From Sphingomonas sp. UBA978 (GTDB taxonomy: Bacteria > Pseudomonadota > Alphaproteobacteria > Sphingomonadales > Sphingomonadaceae): a DNA stretch of 64,000 nucleotides. The notes below the pieces were generated by a model. It was not told the origin of the DNA and did not search any database. It worked only from the letters and a program-made list of their open reading frames with translations. Below, one piece after another: positions 18,101 through 28,867 of this stretch (positions are counted from its first letter, which is position 1; every line of letters starts with the position of its first letter). Where the stretch lies: assembly GCF_002292295.1 (NCBI RefSeq), contig NZ_DBBS01000005.1:62001-126000 (forward strand), read 5' to 3'. Both the position numbers and the translations under genes were made by a program.

Positions 18101-18226
18101 CGGGTGTCGGTTCCGGTCGCAGCGGCAACCATGTTGCGGCGCAGCGAAGACGTAGCGGGACGGATGCCAAAAGAAAGGGCCGGCCGCATCGCTGCGGCCG
18201 GCCCAGTTGGTCGTTGCCTCGTGGGA

Positions 18227-21076
<2,850 letters not shown>

Positions 21077-21202
21077 CTCTCTCCTGAACGATTTCGTTTT
21101 TCGAATATCGGGTTTTCTTTTGAGGCTAGGGTCGCTCAGGCGTGAGCGTCTAGCAATTTGTACCCGAAATCCGACTTTTCGAACGGAGTGTCGCCAATGC
21201 GC

Positions 21203-21232
21203 AACACCGGGCCCGTTGCCGGACCCGGTGTT
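21203..21232. repeat. Stem-loop between TonB receptor promoter and infC stop
   Basis: AACACCGGG (21203-21211) pairs perfectly with CCCGGTGTT (21224-21232) around a GC-rich loop. It lies 80 nt downstream of the infC stop and upstream of the receptor gene. A run of six A follows on the plus strand, so on the transcribed minus strand the T run precedes the stem, which is not intrinsic-terminator polarity. The role is unknown. Confidence 0.6.
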
Positions 21233-21313
21233 CAAAAAAGCATGACGCTACGGAAAGCGTTTCATCGCGATAAAGTGCGACAGCAGGGTTTACCCGGCTG
21301 CCGGCGCGGCCGA

Positions 21314-21859
21314 TTACTTGGGCGCGAGCACCATCAGCATCTGGCGGCCTTCCATGCGCGGATAAGCCTCGACCTTGGCGGTTTCGGCGACCTGTTCGGC
21401 GACACGCTGCAGCACGGCCATGCCGAGCTGGCCGTGGCTCAGTTCGCGACCGCGGAAGCGCATGGTAACCTTCACCTTGTCGCCCTCCTCGATAAACTCG
21501 GCGACCTTCTTCATCTTGGTGTCGTAATCGTGGTCGTCGATGTTCGGACGCATCTTGATCTCCTTGATCTCCTGCGTCTTCTGCGACTTGCGGGCGAGGT
21601 TAGCCTTCTTCTGCGCCTCGTACTTGAACTTGCCGACGTCGAGGAACTTGGCGACGGGCGGATCGGCGTTGGGCGACACCTCGACCAGATCCAGGCCGAG
21701 TTCCTGCGCCTGCGCCATCGCCTCACGCGTGTACATCACGCCAAGATTCTCGCCCTCATGGTCGATCACGCGGACCTTGGGGCTGACGATCCACTCGTTG
21801 AAACGAGGGCCATTCATTGGCGGCGCCTGGTTCGGCCGGCGCATCATGGGAGGACGTAT
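21314..21859 (-). CDS. infC: Translation initiation factor IF-3, apparent AUA start
   Basis: IF-3 binds the 30S subunit and checks the start codon. The 181-residue product has the N-terminal domain (GPRFNEWIVSPKVRVIDHEG, LGVMYTREAM) and C-terminal domain (IKMRPNIDDHDYDTKMK, MRFRGRELSHGQLGM). The first in-frame ATG is at 21847, but it has no ribosome-binding site within 20 nt. The only good one, GGAG at 21871-21868, sits exactly 8 nt before an in-frame ATA at 21859. IF-3 genes are known to use rare starts (AUU in E. coli) for autoregulation, so I start at ATA 21859; this is inference from spacing. Downstream of thrS and a Uma2 gene on the same strand. Confidence 0.94.
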   Translation of the reverse strand: MRPPMMRRPNQAPPMNGPRFNEWIVSPKVRVIDHEGENLGVMYTREAMAQAQELGLDLVEVSPNADPPVAKFLDVGKFKYEAQKKANLARKSQKTQEIKEIKMRPNIDDHDYDTKMKKVAEFIEEGDKVKVTMRFRGRELSHGQLGMAVLQRVAEQVAETAKVEAYPRMEGRQMLMVLAPK

Positions 21860-21919
21860 GGGTATAGCTCCTGCAGTGGTTTGAATCGCATATAGGCGAT
21901 TATCGTGCCGAATTGAAGG

Positions 21920-22486
21920 CTAGTCGAGTTCGTCGAGGCGAATCGTCACACCGGCGAAGAGCGCGGCCACCGGCTGATGCGCCTCGAACTCCGCGACTTC
22001 GACATAGCGGCCATCGACGGGATTGCGGTGGATGCGGATCGTCTGGCGGACGGCATCGACCACCCAATAGTCGCGCACGCCATGTTCGGCATAGAGCGGC
22101 CCCTTCACCCGCAGGTCGTAACCCAGCGAGCTGTTTGCCACCTCGATCACCAGCGTGAGGTCCGGTCCACGCACCTGCCGCGGCATACCGCCCTTGGCCC
22201 AGACCGCCAGATCGGGCTCCAGCAGGCGGACCGGCGAGAGGGTCACGGAGGGCTCCACGAACAATCGCAGGTGATCGGGCAACCCCCGAACGAGCGCCCG
22301 ATTGAGCCGCGACTTCATGATCTCGTGCCAGTCTGCCTTTGCCGCCGCCATCGGCACGATCTCCCCGTCGATCAATTCGAAGTTCTCGTTCTCGGCAAAG
22401 ACCCCGGCCGCGGTCAGCTCATAGACCTGATCGACCGTCAGTCTTGCCGGGATCGCCCCCGACTGGATATCCTGCAGGATAGTCAC
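21920..22486 (-). CDS. Uma2 family (DUF820) putative endonuclease
   Basis: A 188-residue protein with the PD-(D/E)xK nuclease-like Uma2 layout: LTVDQVYELTAAGVF at the start, FELIDGEIVPM, LEPDLAVWA (catalytic Asp), VIEVANSS (Glu before the strand), then YDLRVKGPLYAEHGVRDYWVVD. The catalytic Asp, Glu and Lys positions all appear present. Uma2 proteins are abundant in cyanobacteria and scattered in other phyla, and their targets are poorly known. Here it sits 9 nt after thrS and about 60 nt before infC, an interruption of the usual thrS-infC neighbourhood that suggests recent insertion. Confidence 0.85.
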   Translation of the reverse strand: MTILQDIQSGAIPARLTVDQVYELTAAGVFAENENFELIDGEIVPMAAAKADWHEIMKSRLNRALVRGLPDHLRLFVEPSVTLSPVRLLEPDLAVWAKGGMPRQVRGPDLTLVIEVANSSLGYDLRVKGPLYAEHGVRDYWVVDAVRQTIRIHRNPVDGRYVEVAEFEAHQPVAALFAGVTIRLDELD

Positions 22487-22495
22487 GCGTTCCTC

Positions 22496-24487
22496 CTATC
22501 GCAGATCGGGCGGCGTCGCCTCGTCGGTCAGCCTGACTACGATCTCCTCCACCGTCACGAATTCCTGCGCCTGGCTGCCGAGGCGGCGGACGGCGACCTT
22601 ACCCACCTCCGCCTCGCGCTTGCCGACCACGAGCAGCACCGGGACCTTGGCGAGCGAATGTTCGCGGACCTTGTAGTTGATCTTCTCGTTGCGCAGGTCG
22701 GTTTCGACGCGGATGCCCGCCTTGCGCAGCGTCGCCGCCACCTGCTCGGCATAACCGTCGGCGTCGGACACGATCGTCGCGACCACCGCCTGCACCGGCG
22801 ACAGCCACAGCGGGAAACGGCCGGCGTGGTGCTCGATCAATATGCCGATGAAGCGTTCGAACGTGCCGAGGATCGCGCGATGCAGCATGATCGGGCGGTG
22901 GCGGTTGCCGTCCTCGCCGACATAGCTCGCGTCGAGCCGTTCGGGCAGCACGGTGTCGGTCTGGATCGTTCCGACCTGCCACGTCCGCCCGATCGCATCG
23001 GTCAGGTGAAATTCCAGCTTGGGCGCGTAGAAGGCCCCCTCGCCCGGCAGCTCCTCCCAGCCATATTCGGGCGTGTCGCGGCCCGTCGCGGCGACGGCGT
23101 CGCGCAGCGATTGCTCCGCCCAGTCCCACATGTCTTCCGACCCGAAGCGCTTCTCCGGGCGCAGCGCCAGCTTGATCGCATAGCTGTCGAAGCCGAGGTG
23201 CTTGTAGACGCTGTCGAGCAGTTCGCAGAACTTGCGCACCTCATCGACCAGCTGGTCCTCGCGCACGAAGATATGCGCGTCGTCCTGCGTGAACTGGCGC
23301 ACGCGCATGATGCCGTGCAGCGCGCCATGCGGCTCGTTGCGGTGGCAGCAGCCGAATTCGGCCATGCGGATCGGCAGGTCGCGATAGCTCTTGATCCCCT
23401 GTTTGAAGATCAGGACGTGCGCCGGGCAGTTCATCGGCTTGAGCGCCATCAGGTCGCCCTCGCCGGACAGCACCGCGCCCTCGTCATCGGTGTTCGGCAC
23501 CTCGTCCGGCACCACGAACATGTTTTCGCGATACTTGCCCCAATGGCCCGACTGTTCCCACTGCTTGGCGTCCATCAGCTGCGGCGTCTTGACCTCGGCA
23601 TAATCGGCGGCGTCGAGCCGGCGGCGCATATAGGCCTCCAGCTGGCGCCACAGAATGAAGCCCTTGGGGTGCCAGAACACCGACCCTTGCGCCTCGGACT
23701 GGAGGTGGAATAGGTCCATCTCCTGCCCGATCTTGCGATGGTCGCGCTTGGCCGCCTCCTCCAGCATGAAAAGATGCTGGTCGAGCTGCTTCTTGTTGAG
23801 CCAGCCGGTGCCGTAGATGCGGCTGAGCATCGCGTTCTTCTGGTCGCCACGCCAATAGGCACCCGACACGCGCGTCAGCTTGAACGCCTGCGGATCGAGC
23901 TTGCCGGTGGAGACCATGTGCGGGCCGCGGCACATGTCGAGCCACTGGCCCTGGCGATAGATCGTCAGTTCCTCGTTATTAGGCAGTTCGGCGGCCCATT
24001 CGGCCTTGAACGTCTCGCCCTGCCGCGTCCACGTCTCGATCAGCTGTTCGCGGGTCCAGACCTCGCGCGTGAACGGTTCGTTGCGCGCGATGATGCGGCG
24101 CATCTCGTCCTCGATCGCGGGCAGGTCGTCCTCGGTGAACGGCCGGTCCTTCGGCGCGAAATCATAATAAAAACCGTCGTCGGTGGCGGGGCCGAAGGTG
24201 ATCTGCGTGCCGGGGAACAGGTGCTGCACCGCCTCCGCCATGACGTGCGCGAGATCGTGGCGGACGAGTTCAAGCGCATCCGCCTCGTCCTTCGCGGTCA
24301 CCAGCGCGAGATTGGTGTCACCCTCGAACGGGCGGTTGAGATCGCGCACCTGCCCGTCGATCCGCGCGGCGAGCGCCGCCTTGGCGAGGCCCGGCCCGAT
24401 CGCGGCGGCGACGTCCGCGGGGGTAGTCCCGGGCGCAACCTCGCGGACGGAACCGTCGGGCAGCGTGATACGGAACATGGCGGACAT
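22496..24487 (-). CDS. thrS: Threonyl-tRNA synthetase
   Basis: A 663-residue class II synthetase charging tRNA-Thr. Order of parts: TGS domain (residues 1-60), editing domain SAD with zinc-type HDLAHVMAEAV, catalytic core with RMAEFGCCHRNEPHGALHG (motif 2) and RPIMLHRAILGTFERFIG (motif 3), and a C-terminal anticodon-binding domain (VSDADGYAEQV to the end). Full length. ATG 24487 begins MSAMFRITLPDG; ATG 24478 is another option. Followed by the Uma2 gene and infC on the same strand. Confidence 0.97.
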   Translation of the reverse strand: MSAMFRITLPDGSVREVAPGTTPADVAAAIGPGLAKAALAARIDGQVRDLNRPFEGDTNLALVTAKDEADALELVRHDLAHVMAEAVQHLFPGTQITFGPATDDGFYYDFAPKDRPFTEDDLPAIEDEMRRIIARNEPFTREVWTREQLIETWTRQGETFKAEWAAELPNNEELTIYRQGQWLDMCRGPHMVSTGKLDPQAFKLTRVSGAYWRGDQKNAMLSRIYGTGWLNKKQLDQHLFMLEEAAKRDHRKIGQEMDLFHLQSEAQGSVFWHPKGFILWRQLEAYMRRRLDAADYAEVKTPQLMDAKQWEQSGHWGKYRENMFVVPDEVPNTDDEGAVLSGEGDLMALKPMNCPAHVLIFKQGIKSYRDLPIRMAEFGCCHRNEPHGALHGIMRVRQFTQDDAHIFVREDQLVDEVRKFCELLDSVYKHLGFDSYAIKLALRPEKRFGSEDMWDWAEQSLRDAVAATGRDTPEYGWEELPGEGAFYAPKLEFHLTDAIGRTWQVGTIQTDTVLPERLDASYVGEDGNRHRPIMLHRAILGTFERFIGILIEHHAGRFPLWLSPVQAVVATIVSDADGYAEQVAATLRKAGIRVETDLRNEKINYKVREHSLAKVPVLLVVGKREAEVGKVAVRRLGSQAQEFVTVEEIVVRLTDEATPPDLR

Positions 24488-24600
24488 GGGGAGATTTCAC
24501 CTTTTTGTTGAAACTGCGCAGATAGGGTGACGACGCCTATATAGGCAAGCGTCGCCACGCTTGCTTTCCGGCAGCCCTGACCGCGGCCCCGATTCCCTAC

Positions 24601-24627
24601 GTCACCCCGGACGTGTTCCGGGGTGAC
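24601..24627. repeat. Perfect 11-bp palindrome GTCACCCCGGA
   Basis: GTCACCCCGGA (24601-24611) and TCCGGGGTGAC (24617-24627) form a perfect stem with a 5-nt loop between the LD-carboxypeptidase stop and the thrS promoter. There is no T run, so it is at best a weak terminator. Copies of this wording are common between genes in alphaproteobacteria, so a dispersed repeat is likely. Confidence 0.75.
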
Positions 24628-24651
24628 GATGTATCGGGGGTATTCTATCGT

Positions 24652-25467
24652 TCAGATCATGCCGAACGGCACCACCCGGTTGCTCTGGGTATGGCCGATG
24701 TCCGCCCGCCCGAGATACGGCACGCCGAGGTCGCGGCACCAGCGCTGCACCATATATTCGAGGCTTTCGGCCCATTCGGGCTCGTTCGGCTTGATCGCGG
24801 TCGCATCGCCCAGCCGCACGCCGGCAATCCCCTTCAGCTGCGTCGCATGGCCCATGTGGAACAGCAGCCGGTCGATATTGTACATCGGTTCCGACACCTC
24901 CTCGATCAGCAGGACGTGATCGGTCAGGTCGGGCAGATAGGGCGTGCCGATCAGGCTGCCGAGGATCGACAGGTTGAACGCCGCCGCCGGCCGCCCGTCG
25001 AGCCCCGGCTCCAGCCCCTGCCGGTCGCCGCGCGCCAGCCAGCCGAGCGACCGCGCGACGGTGACGTCGCCCTGTTTGCGGCGAATGTCGCTCGCCATCG
25101 GGCCGTGGCAGGGCCGGCCGATCCGCCGCGCGTAGAGCGCACCGAGCAGGAACCCCATGTCGGAATAGCCGAGATAGGTCTTGTGCCGCGCCGCCGGCCC
25201 CAGTTGCGGCATCACCAGCGGCAGGATGCGGTTCGAACCATAGCCACCGCGCAGGAACCAGATCGCGTCGAAACCGGGATCGTTGGCGAATTCGAGGAAG
25301 GCGGATGCGCGGCGCGCGTCGCTGCCGGCGAAATGGCCGTCGACCTCCCAGCATTGCGGATGGACGATCAGATCGACCTCCGGATAGGCGAGCGCGGCGA
25401 AGGCGATGAACGGCGCCTCGGCATCCTTGTTGCCGATGCTGGCCGGCGCCACCACTCCAATCCGCAT
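24652..25467 (-). CDS. ldcA: LD-carboxypeptidase (peptidase S66)
   Basis: A 271-residue cytoplasmic serine peptidase with S66 marks: FLRGGYGSNRILP, nucleophile Ser102 in LGYSDMGFLLGALYARR, catalytic Glu in LLIEEVSEPMYNIDR and His in DIGHTQSNR. LdcA trims the terminal D-Ala from recycled muramoyl tetrapeptides; MccF-type members of the same fold cleave other amide bonds. The neighbour, transcribed divergently across 54 nt, is an Mpl/MurC-like ligase that would use the tripeptide product, which supports the LdcA role. Confidence 0.87.
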   Translation of the reverse strand: MRIGVVAPASIGNKDAEAPFIAFAALAYPEVDLIVHPQCWEVDGHFAGSDARRASAFLEFANDPGFDAIWFLRGGYGSNRILPLVMPQLGPAARHKTYLGYSDMGFLLGALYARRIGRPCHGPMASDIRRKQGDVTVARSLGWLARGDRQGLEPGLDGRPAAAFNLSILGSLIGTPYLPDLTDHVLLIEEVSEPMYNIDRLLFHMGHATQLKGIAGVRLGDATAIKPNEPEWAESLEYMVQRWCRDLGVPYLGRADIGHTQSNRVVPFGMI

Positions 25468-25521
25468 GCCCTGATCGCCTCGTCTCTTGCCCGCGCTGGC
25501 CTGCGTCGATAGCGCGGCGGG

Positions 25522-26961
25522 ATGGCGAACGGCAACATCCCCTCATCCGTGCAGGGCTCCATCGGGGGCAAGCGCTTCTTTCTGGTCGGCATCGGCGGGT
25601 CGGGGATGATGCCGCTGGCGACGATCCTGCGTGGCCGGGGCGCGCTGGTCGACGGGTCGGACCGCGGGCTGGACCAGGGCCGCGTCCCCGCCAAGTTCGA
25701 CGCGTTGCGCGCCCGCGGCATCGGCCTGTTCGCGCAGGACGGCAGCGGCGTCACCTCGGCGGAGCAGATTGTCGTCGCCTCCGCCGCGGTCGAGGACAGC
25801 GTAGCCGATATCGTCGCGGCGGACCGGCTCGGCTGCGCCCGGGCGAGCCGTGCCGACCTGCTGAGCAGCCTGTTCAACCAGAGCCGCCTGCCGATCGGCG
25901 TCGCCGGCACCAGCGGCAAATCGACCGTCACCGGCATGATCGGCTGGATCCTGCACGCCACCGGCCGCGATCCCACGGTGATGAACGGTGCGGTGATGAA
26001 GAATTTCGCCCGCCCCGACGCCGCCTTCGCCAGCGCGCTGGTCGGCGCGGGCGAGGCGTTCGTCAGCGAGGTCGACGAAAGCGACGGGTCGATCGCGCAT
26101 TACCGGCCGCGCATCGCGGTGCTCAACAACGTCAGCCTCGACCACAAGGGGCTGGACGAATTGCGGCGCCTGTTCGCAGGCTTCATCGCCGGGGCGGAGA
26201 CGGCGATCGTCAACCTCGACAATGACGAGGCCGCGGCGCTTGCCCGGGCGTTGCCGAAGGAGCGGCTGGCGACCTTCGGACTCGACCGCGACGCCGACTT
26301 CGCCGCGCATGCGATCGTCGAGGCGCCCTTCTCGGTCGCGTTCGACCTGATCGCCGGGGGTGGCGCGCCGATCCCGGTCCGGTTGCAGGTACCGGGCCGC
26401 CACAATGTCGCCAATGCGCTCGCGGCGATCGCCGCCAGCGTCGCGGCGGGCGTGCCGCTGGCCGACGCGGCGCAGGCGGTCACGGGCTTCACCGGCCTGC
26501 GCCGCCGCTTCGATCTGGTCGGTGAGGCAGGCGGCGTCGCGGTGATCGACGATTTCGGGCACAACCCCGACAAGATCGCGGCGACGCTCGACACGCTGCA
26601 CGCCTTTCCCGGCCGGCTGCTGCTGCTGTTCCAGCCGCACGGCTATGGCCCGCTCAAGGTGATGCGCCGCGAACTGGTCGCGATGTTCGCCGACCGGCTC
26701 AGCGCCGACGACGTCCTGGTGCTGCCCGATCCGGTCTATCACGGCGGCACCGTCGCGCGCGAGGTCGGCAGCGCCGACATCGTCGCCGACGTCGCCGCCG
26801 CCGGCCGCGTCGCCGCGCACATTGCCGACCGCGCCGCCGCCGCCGCCCGGCTGGTCGAGATGGCACGCCCCGCCGACCGCATCGTCGTGATGGGCGCGCG
26901 CGACGACACGCTCGGCCTGCTCGCCGCGGACATGCTGGCGGCGCTGGCCGCGAAGGGCTAG
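25522..26961 (+). CDS. mpl: Mur ligase family protein, probable Mpl (muropeptide recycling)
   Basis: A 479-residue ATP-dependent Mur ligase: N-terminal nucleotide fold LVGIGGSGM, P-loop GTSGKST at residues 129-135, EVDESDGSIAHY, LNNVSLDHKGLDEL and the C-terminal domain starting near GLRRRFDLVGE with DDFGHNPDKI. A separate and canonical MurC is encoded at 61946-63364, so this paralogue is best read as Mpl, which ligates the recycled tripeptide L-Ala-gamma-D-Glu-meso-DAP to UDP-MurNAc. The divergent LD-carboxypeptidase would supply that tripeptide. A MurC-like role with another substrate cannot be excluded. Confidence 0.85.
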   Translation: MANGNIPSSVQGSIGGKRFFLVGIGGSGMMPLATILRGRGALVDGSDRGLDQGRVPAKFDALRARGIGLFAQDGSGVTSAEQIVVASAAVEDSVADIVAADRLGCARASRADLLSSLFNQSRLPIGVAGTSGKSTVTGMIGWILHATGRDPTVMNGAVMKNFARPDAAFASALVGAGEAFVSEVDESDGSIAHYRPRIAVLNNVSLDHKGLDELRRLFAGFIAGAETAIVNLDNDEAAALARALPKERLATFGLDRDADFAAHAIVEAPFSVAFDLIAGGGAPIPVRLQVPGRHNVANALAAIAASVAAGVPLADAAQAVTGFTGLRRRFDLVGEAGGVAVIDDFGHNPDKIAATLDTLHAFPGRLLLLFQPHGYGPLKVMRRELVAMFADRLSADDVLVLPDPVYHGGTVAREVGSADIVADVAAAGRVAAHIADRAAAAARLVEMARPADRIVVMGARDDTLGLLAADMLAALAAKG

Positions 26962-26984
26962 GCTGGCGGCGGAGGTACGCAGCG

Positions 26985-27221
26985 ATGAACCCGTTCACCG
27001 ATCATCCGGCCACGGTCGGCGAGAGCTATACCGAGCATTTCCACGTCGCCACGCATTTCGGCCTGCGCATGATCGCGGGCGGGATCGGCGCGGTGCTGCA
27101 CGGCATCTTCCCTTTCCTGTGCAAGACCACCGGCAGTCGCACGATCGAGGCGCTGCACGGCGAGATCGTCGCCAAGCGCGGCGACGTGGTGCAACAGAGA
27201 TCGGTGGAATTCATCATCTGA
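26985..27221 (+). CDS. DUF6356 family small membrane-associated protein
   Basis: A 78-residue protein that I recognise as DUF6356 from its start (DHPATVGESYTEHFHVATHFG), a single hydrophobic segment (LRMIAGGIGAVLHGIFPFL) and TGSRTIEALH. The function is unknown. GGAGG lies 8 nt before the ATG. It follows the Mpl-like gene by 23 nt on the same strand and may share its transcript. Confidence 0.8.
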   Translation: MNPFTDHPATVGESYTEHFHVATHFGLRMIAGGIGAVLHGIFPFLCKTTGSRTIEALHGEIVAKRGDVVQQRSVEFII

Positions 27222-27222
27222 T

Positions 27223-27272
27223 GTAAAGCGCGCTTGACGTAAAGCTCACTTTCCATGTAAAGCTTCCTTCAC
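27223..27272 (+). promoter_or_regulatory. Promoter with three 16-bp XRE-type operators
   Basis: Three near-palindromes of the form GTAAAG-N4-CTTTAC lie head to tail at 27223-27238, 27239-27254 and 27257-27272, each with one mismatch in the dyad. A sigma-70-like promoter is woven through them: -35 TTGACG at 27234-27239, 16-bp spacer, -10 TGTAAA at 27256-27261. The operon below encodes an XRE regulator, so these are most simply its own operators; occupancy would block polymerase. GAAGGAGG (27281-27288) is the ribosome-binding site of the next gene. Confidence 0.75.
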
Positions 27273-27293
27273 AACGACTCGAAGGAGGCCCAG

Positions 27294-27698
27294 ATGCGTT
27301 TCTCCCCCGCCCAGCGCCGCTACAACCGGCGCATCATCGTCCTCGCCATCATCTATGCCGCCGTGCTGCTGCCGGTCTGCTGGCTGTTCGCACGCCACCT
27401 CGTCGCCGGGCCGCTCGCCTATGCGCTCGGCATCCTGCCCGCCCTGCCGGTCTCTGGCTTCTTCGCCGTGATCGGCCTGTATCTCGCCGAGGAAACCGAC
27501 GAATATCTGCGGATGCTGCTGGTGCGGCAGGCGCTGGTCGCGACCGGCCTCGCAATGACCACGGCGACCTTCTGGGGCTTTCTGGAGGGGTTCGACCTCG
27601 TACCGCATCTCGTCGGCTATGCCTGGCCGATCGTATGGTTCGCCGGCCTCGGCCTCGGCGCGGGCGTCAACGCGCTGATCGAGCGGAGGGCGGCATGA
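27294..27698 (+). CDS. Four-helix membrane protein cotranscribed with XRE regulator
   Basis: A 134-residue protein with about four membrane segments (residues 15-32, 38-60, 75-95, 104-124) and an acidic loop EETDEYLR. I do not recognise a named family, but small membrane proteins directly before a 60-70-residue XRE regulator form a recurring two-gene arrangement in bacteria, sometimes thought to sense the membrane and control the regulator. Preceded by GAAGGAGG and by three operators. Overlaps the regulator gene by 4 nt (ATGA), implying translational coupling. Confidence 0.8.
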   Translation: MRFSPAQRRYNRRIIVLAIIYAAVLLPVCWLFARHLVAGPLAYALGILPALPVSGFFAVIGLYLAEETDEYLRMLLVRQALVATGLAMTTATFWGFLEGFDLVPHLVGYAWPIVWFAGLGLGAGVNALIERRAA

Positions 27699-27898
27699 AC
27701 AACCGCCTGCGCGACCTGCGGGGGCAGCGCGGCTGGTCGCAGCAGCATCTCGCCGAACAGCTCGAGGTCAGCCGGCAGAGTGTCAATGCGATCGAAACCG
27801 GCCGCTACGACCCGTCCCTGCCCCTCGCCTTCAAAATCGCCGAACTGTTCGACCTCGCCATCGAAGACGTCTTCGTCAGTCCATCCAGGGAGAAGTGA
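27695..27898 (+). CDS. XRE-family transcriptional regulator, short
   Basis: A 67-residue protein that is little more than one Cro/cI helix-turn-helix: LRDLRGQRGWSQQHLAEQL, recognition helix VSRQSVNAIETGRYDPSLPL, then FKIAELFDLAIEDVF. It should bind DNA as a dimer. The three GTAAAG-N4-CTTTAC dyads upstream of its operon are the probable targets, so it most likely represses its own operon. Translationally coupled to the membrane protein before it and 1 nt from the exported hydrolase after it. Confidence 0.92.
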   Translation: MNNRLRDLRGQRGWSQQHLAEQLEVSRQSVNAIETGRYDPSLPLAFKIAELFDLAIEDVFVSPSREK

Positions 27899-27899
27899 T

Positions 27900-28805
27900 A
27901 TGATCCGTTATTTCGGCCTCCGCCTCGCCGCCACCGCCCTGACGCTCGGCGTCGTCTTGCAACCCGCCCCCAGCCATGCCGCGACGCCAGCGCCCGCGAT
28001 GCAGATGGCCCGCATTTCCGTCGTCGCATCGGGCAAGGGATCGCCGGTGATCCTCATCCCCGGCCTGTCGTCGCCGCGCGCGGTCTGGGACGGCGTCGTA
28101 CCCGAACTGGCCAGGCGCCACCGCGTCTATGTCGTGCAGGTCAACGGCTTCGGCGGCGACGCACCGGGCGCGAACCTGACGCCCGGCATCCTCGACGGCA
28201 TCGTCGCCGACCTGCATACGCTGATCGCGAAGGAACGGATCGCCGGCGCCGCGGTGATCGGCCATTCGATGGGCGGGCTCGCCGCGCTGATGCTCGCCAG
28301 GGCGCATCCGGCGGATGCGGGCAAGCTGATGATCGTCGATTCGCTGCCCTTCATCGGCACGCTCTATGCCCCCGGCGCGACCGTCGCGATGGTCGAACCG
28401 CAGGCGAAGGCGATGCGCGACGCGCAGCTCGCGAGCTACGGCAAGCCCGCCAGCGACGCGACGGCGACCGCCACCGCGAACCGGCTCGCCGCGAAGCCGG
28501 CGTCGCGCGCGCTGGTCGAACGCTGGTTCAAGGCCGCCGACCCGCGCGTGTCCGGACAGGCGATGTACGAGGACCTGACCACCGACCTGCGCCCCGCGAT
28601 GAAGCAGATCGCGACGCCGATCACGATGGTCTATCCCTGGTCGCCGACCGGGCCGACCAAGGCGCAGGCGGACGCGCTCTACAAGACCGCTTATGCCGAG
28701 ACGCCGCACGTCACCTTCGTCGATATCGGCGATGCCGCGCACTTCGTGATGCTGGACCAGCCCGAAGCCTTCGCCCGCGCGGTCGACGCCTTCGCCGGCC
28801 GCTGA
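27900..28805 (+). CDS. Exported alpha/beta hydrolase
   Basis: A 301-residue alpha/beta hydrolase with a signal peptide (cleavage after PSHA). The oxyanion region is ILIPGLSS, the nucleophile elbow is GHSMGG, and the catalytic His lies in IGDAAHFVMLDQPE. ATG 27900 is supported by AGGGAGAAG just upstream; the preceding stop is 1 nt away. Third gene of the operon controlled by the XRE operators, so the regulator probably governs an envelope esterase or lipase-like activity. Substrate unknown. Confidence 0.87.
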   Translation: MIRYFGLRLAATALTLGVVLQPAPSHAATPAPAMQMARISVVASGKGSPVILIPGLSSPRAVWDGVVPELARRHRVYVVQVNGFGGDAPGANLTPGILDGIVADLHTLIAKERIAGAAVIGHSMGGLAALMLARAHPADAGKLMIVDSLPFIGTLYAPGATVAMVEPQAKAMRDAQLASYGKPASDATATATANRLAAKPASRALVERWFKAADPRVSGQAMYEDLTTDLRPAMKQIATPITMVYPWSPTGPTKAQADALYKTAYAETPHVTFVDIGDAAHFVMLDQPEAFARAVDAFAGR

Positions 28806-28867
28806 GCGATGGGCAGGAGGGCGGGCGAGGCTCCACATCCCGCCCGGCCCGCGATAAGGAAGTGGCC

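Noticed and set aside
21203..21232. Intrinsic terminator for infC
   Set aside because: On the minus strand the T run precedes the stem instead of following it, so the polarity is wrong.
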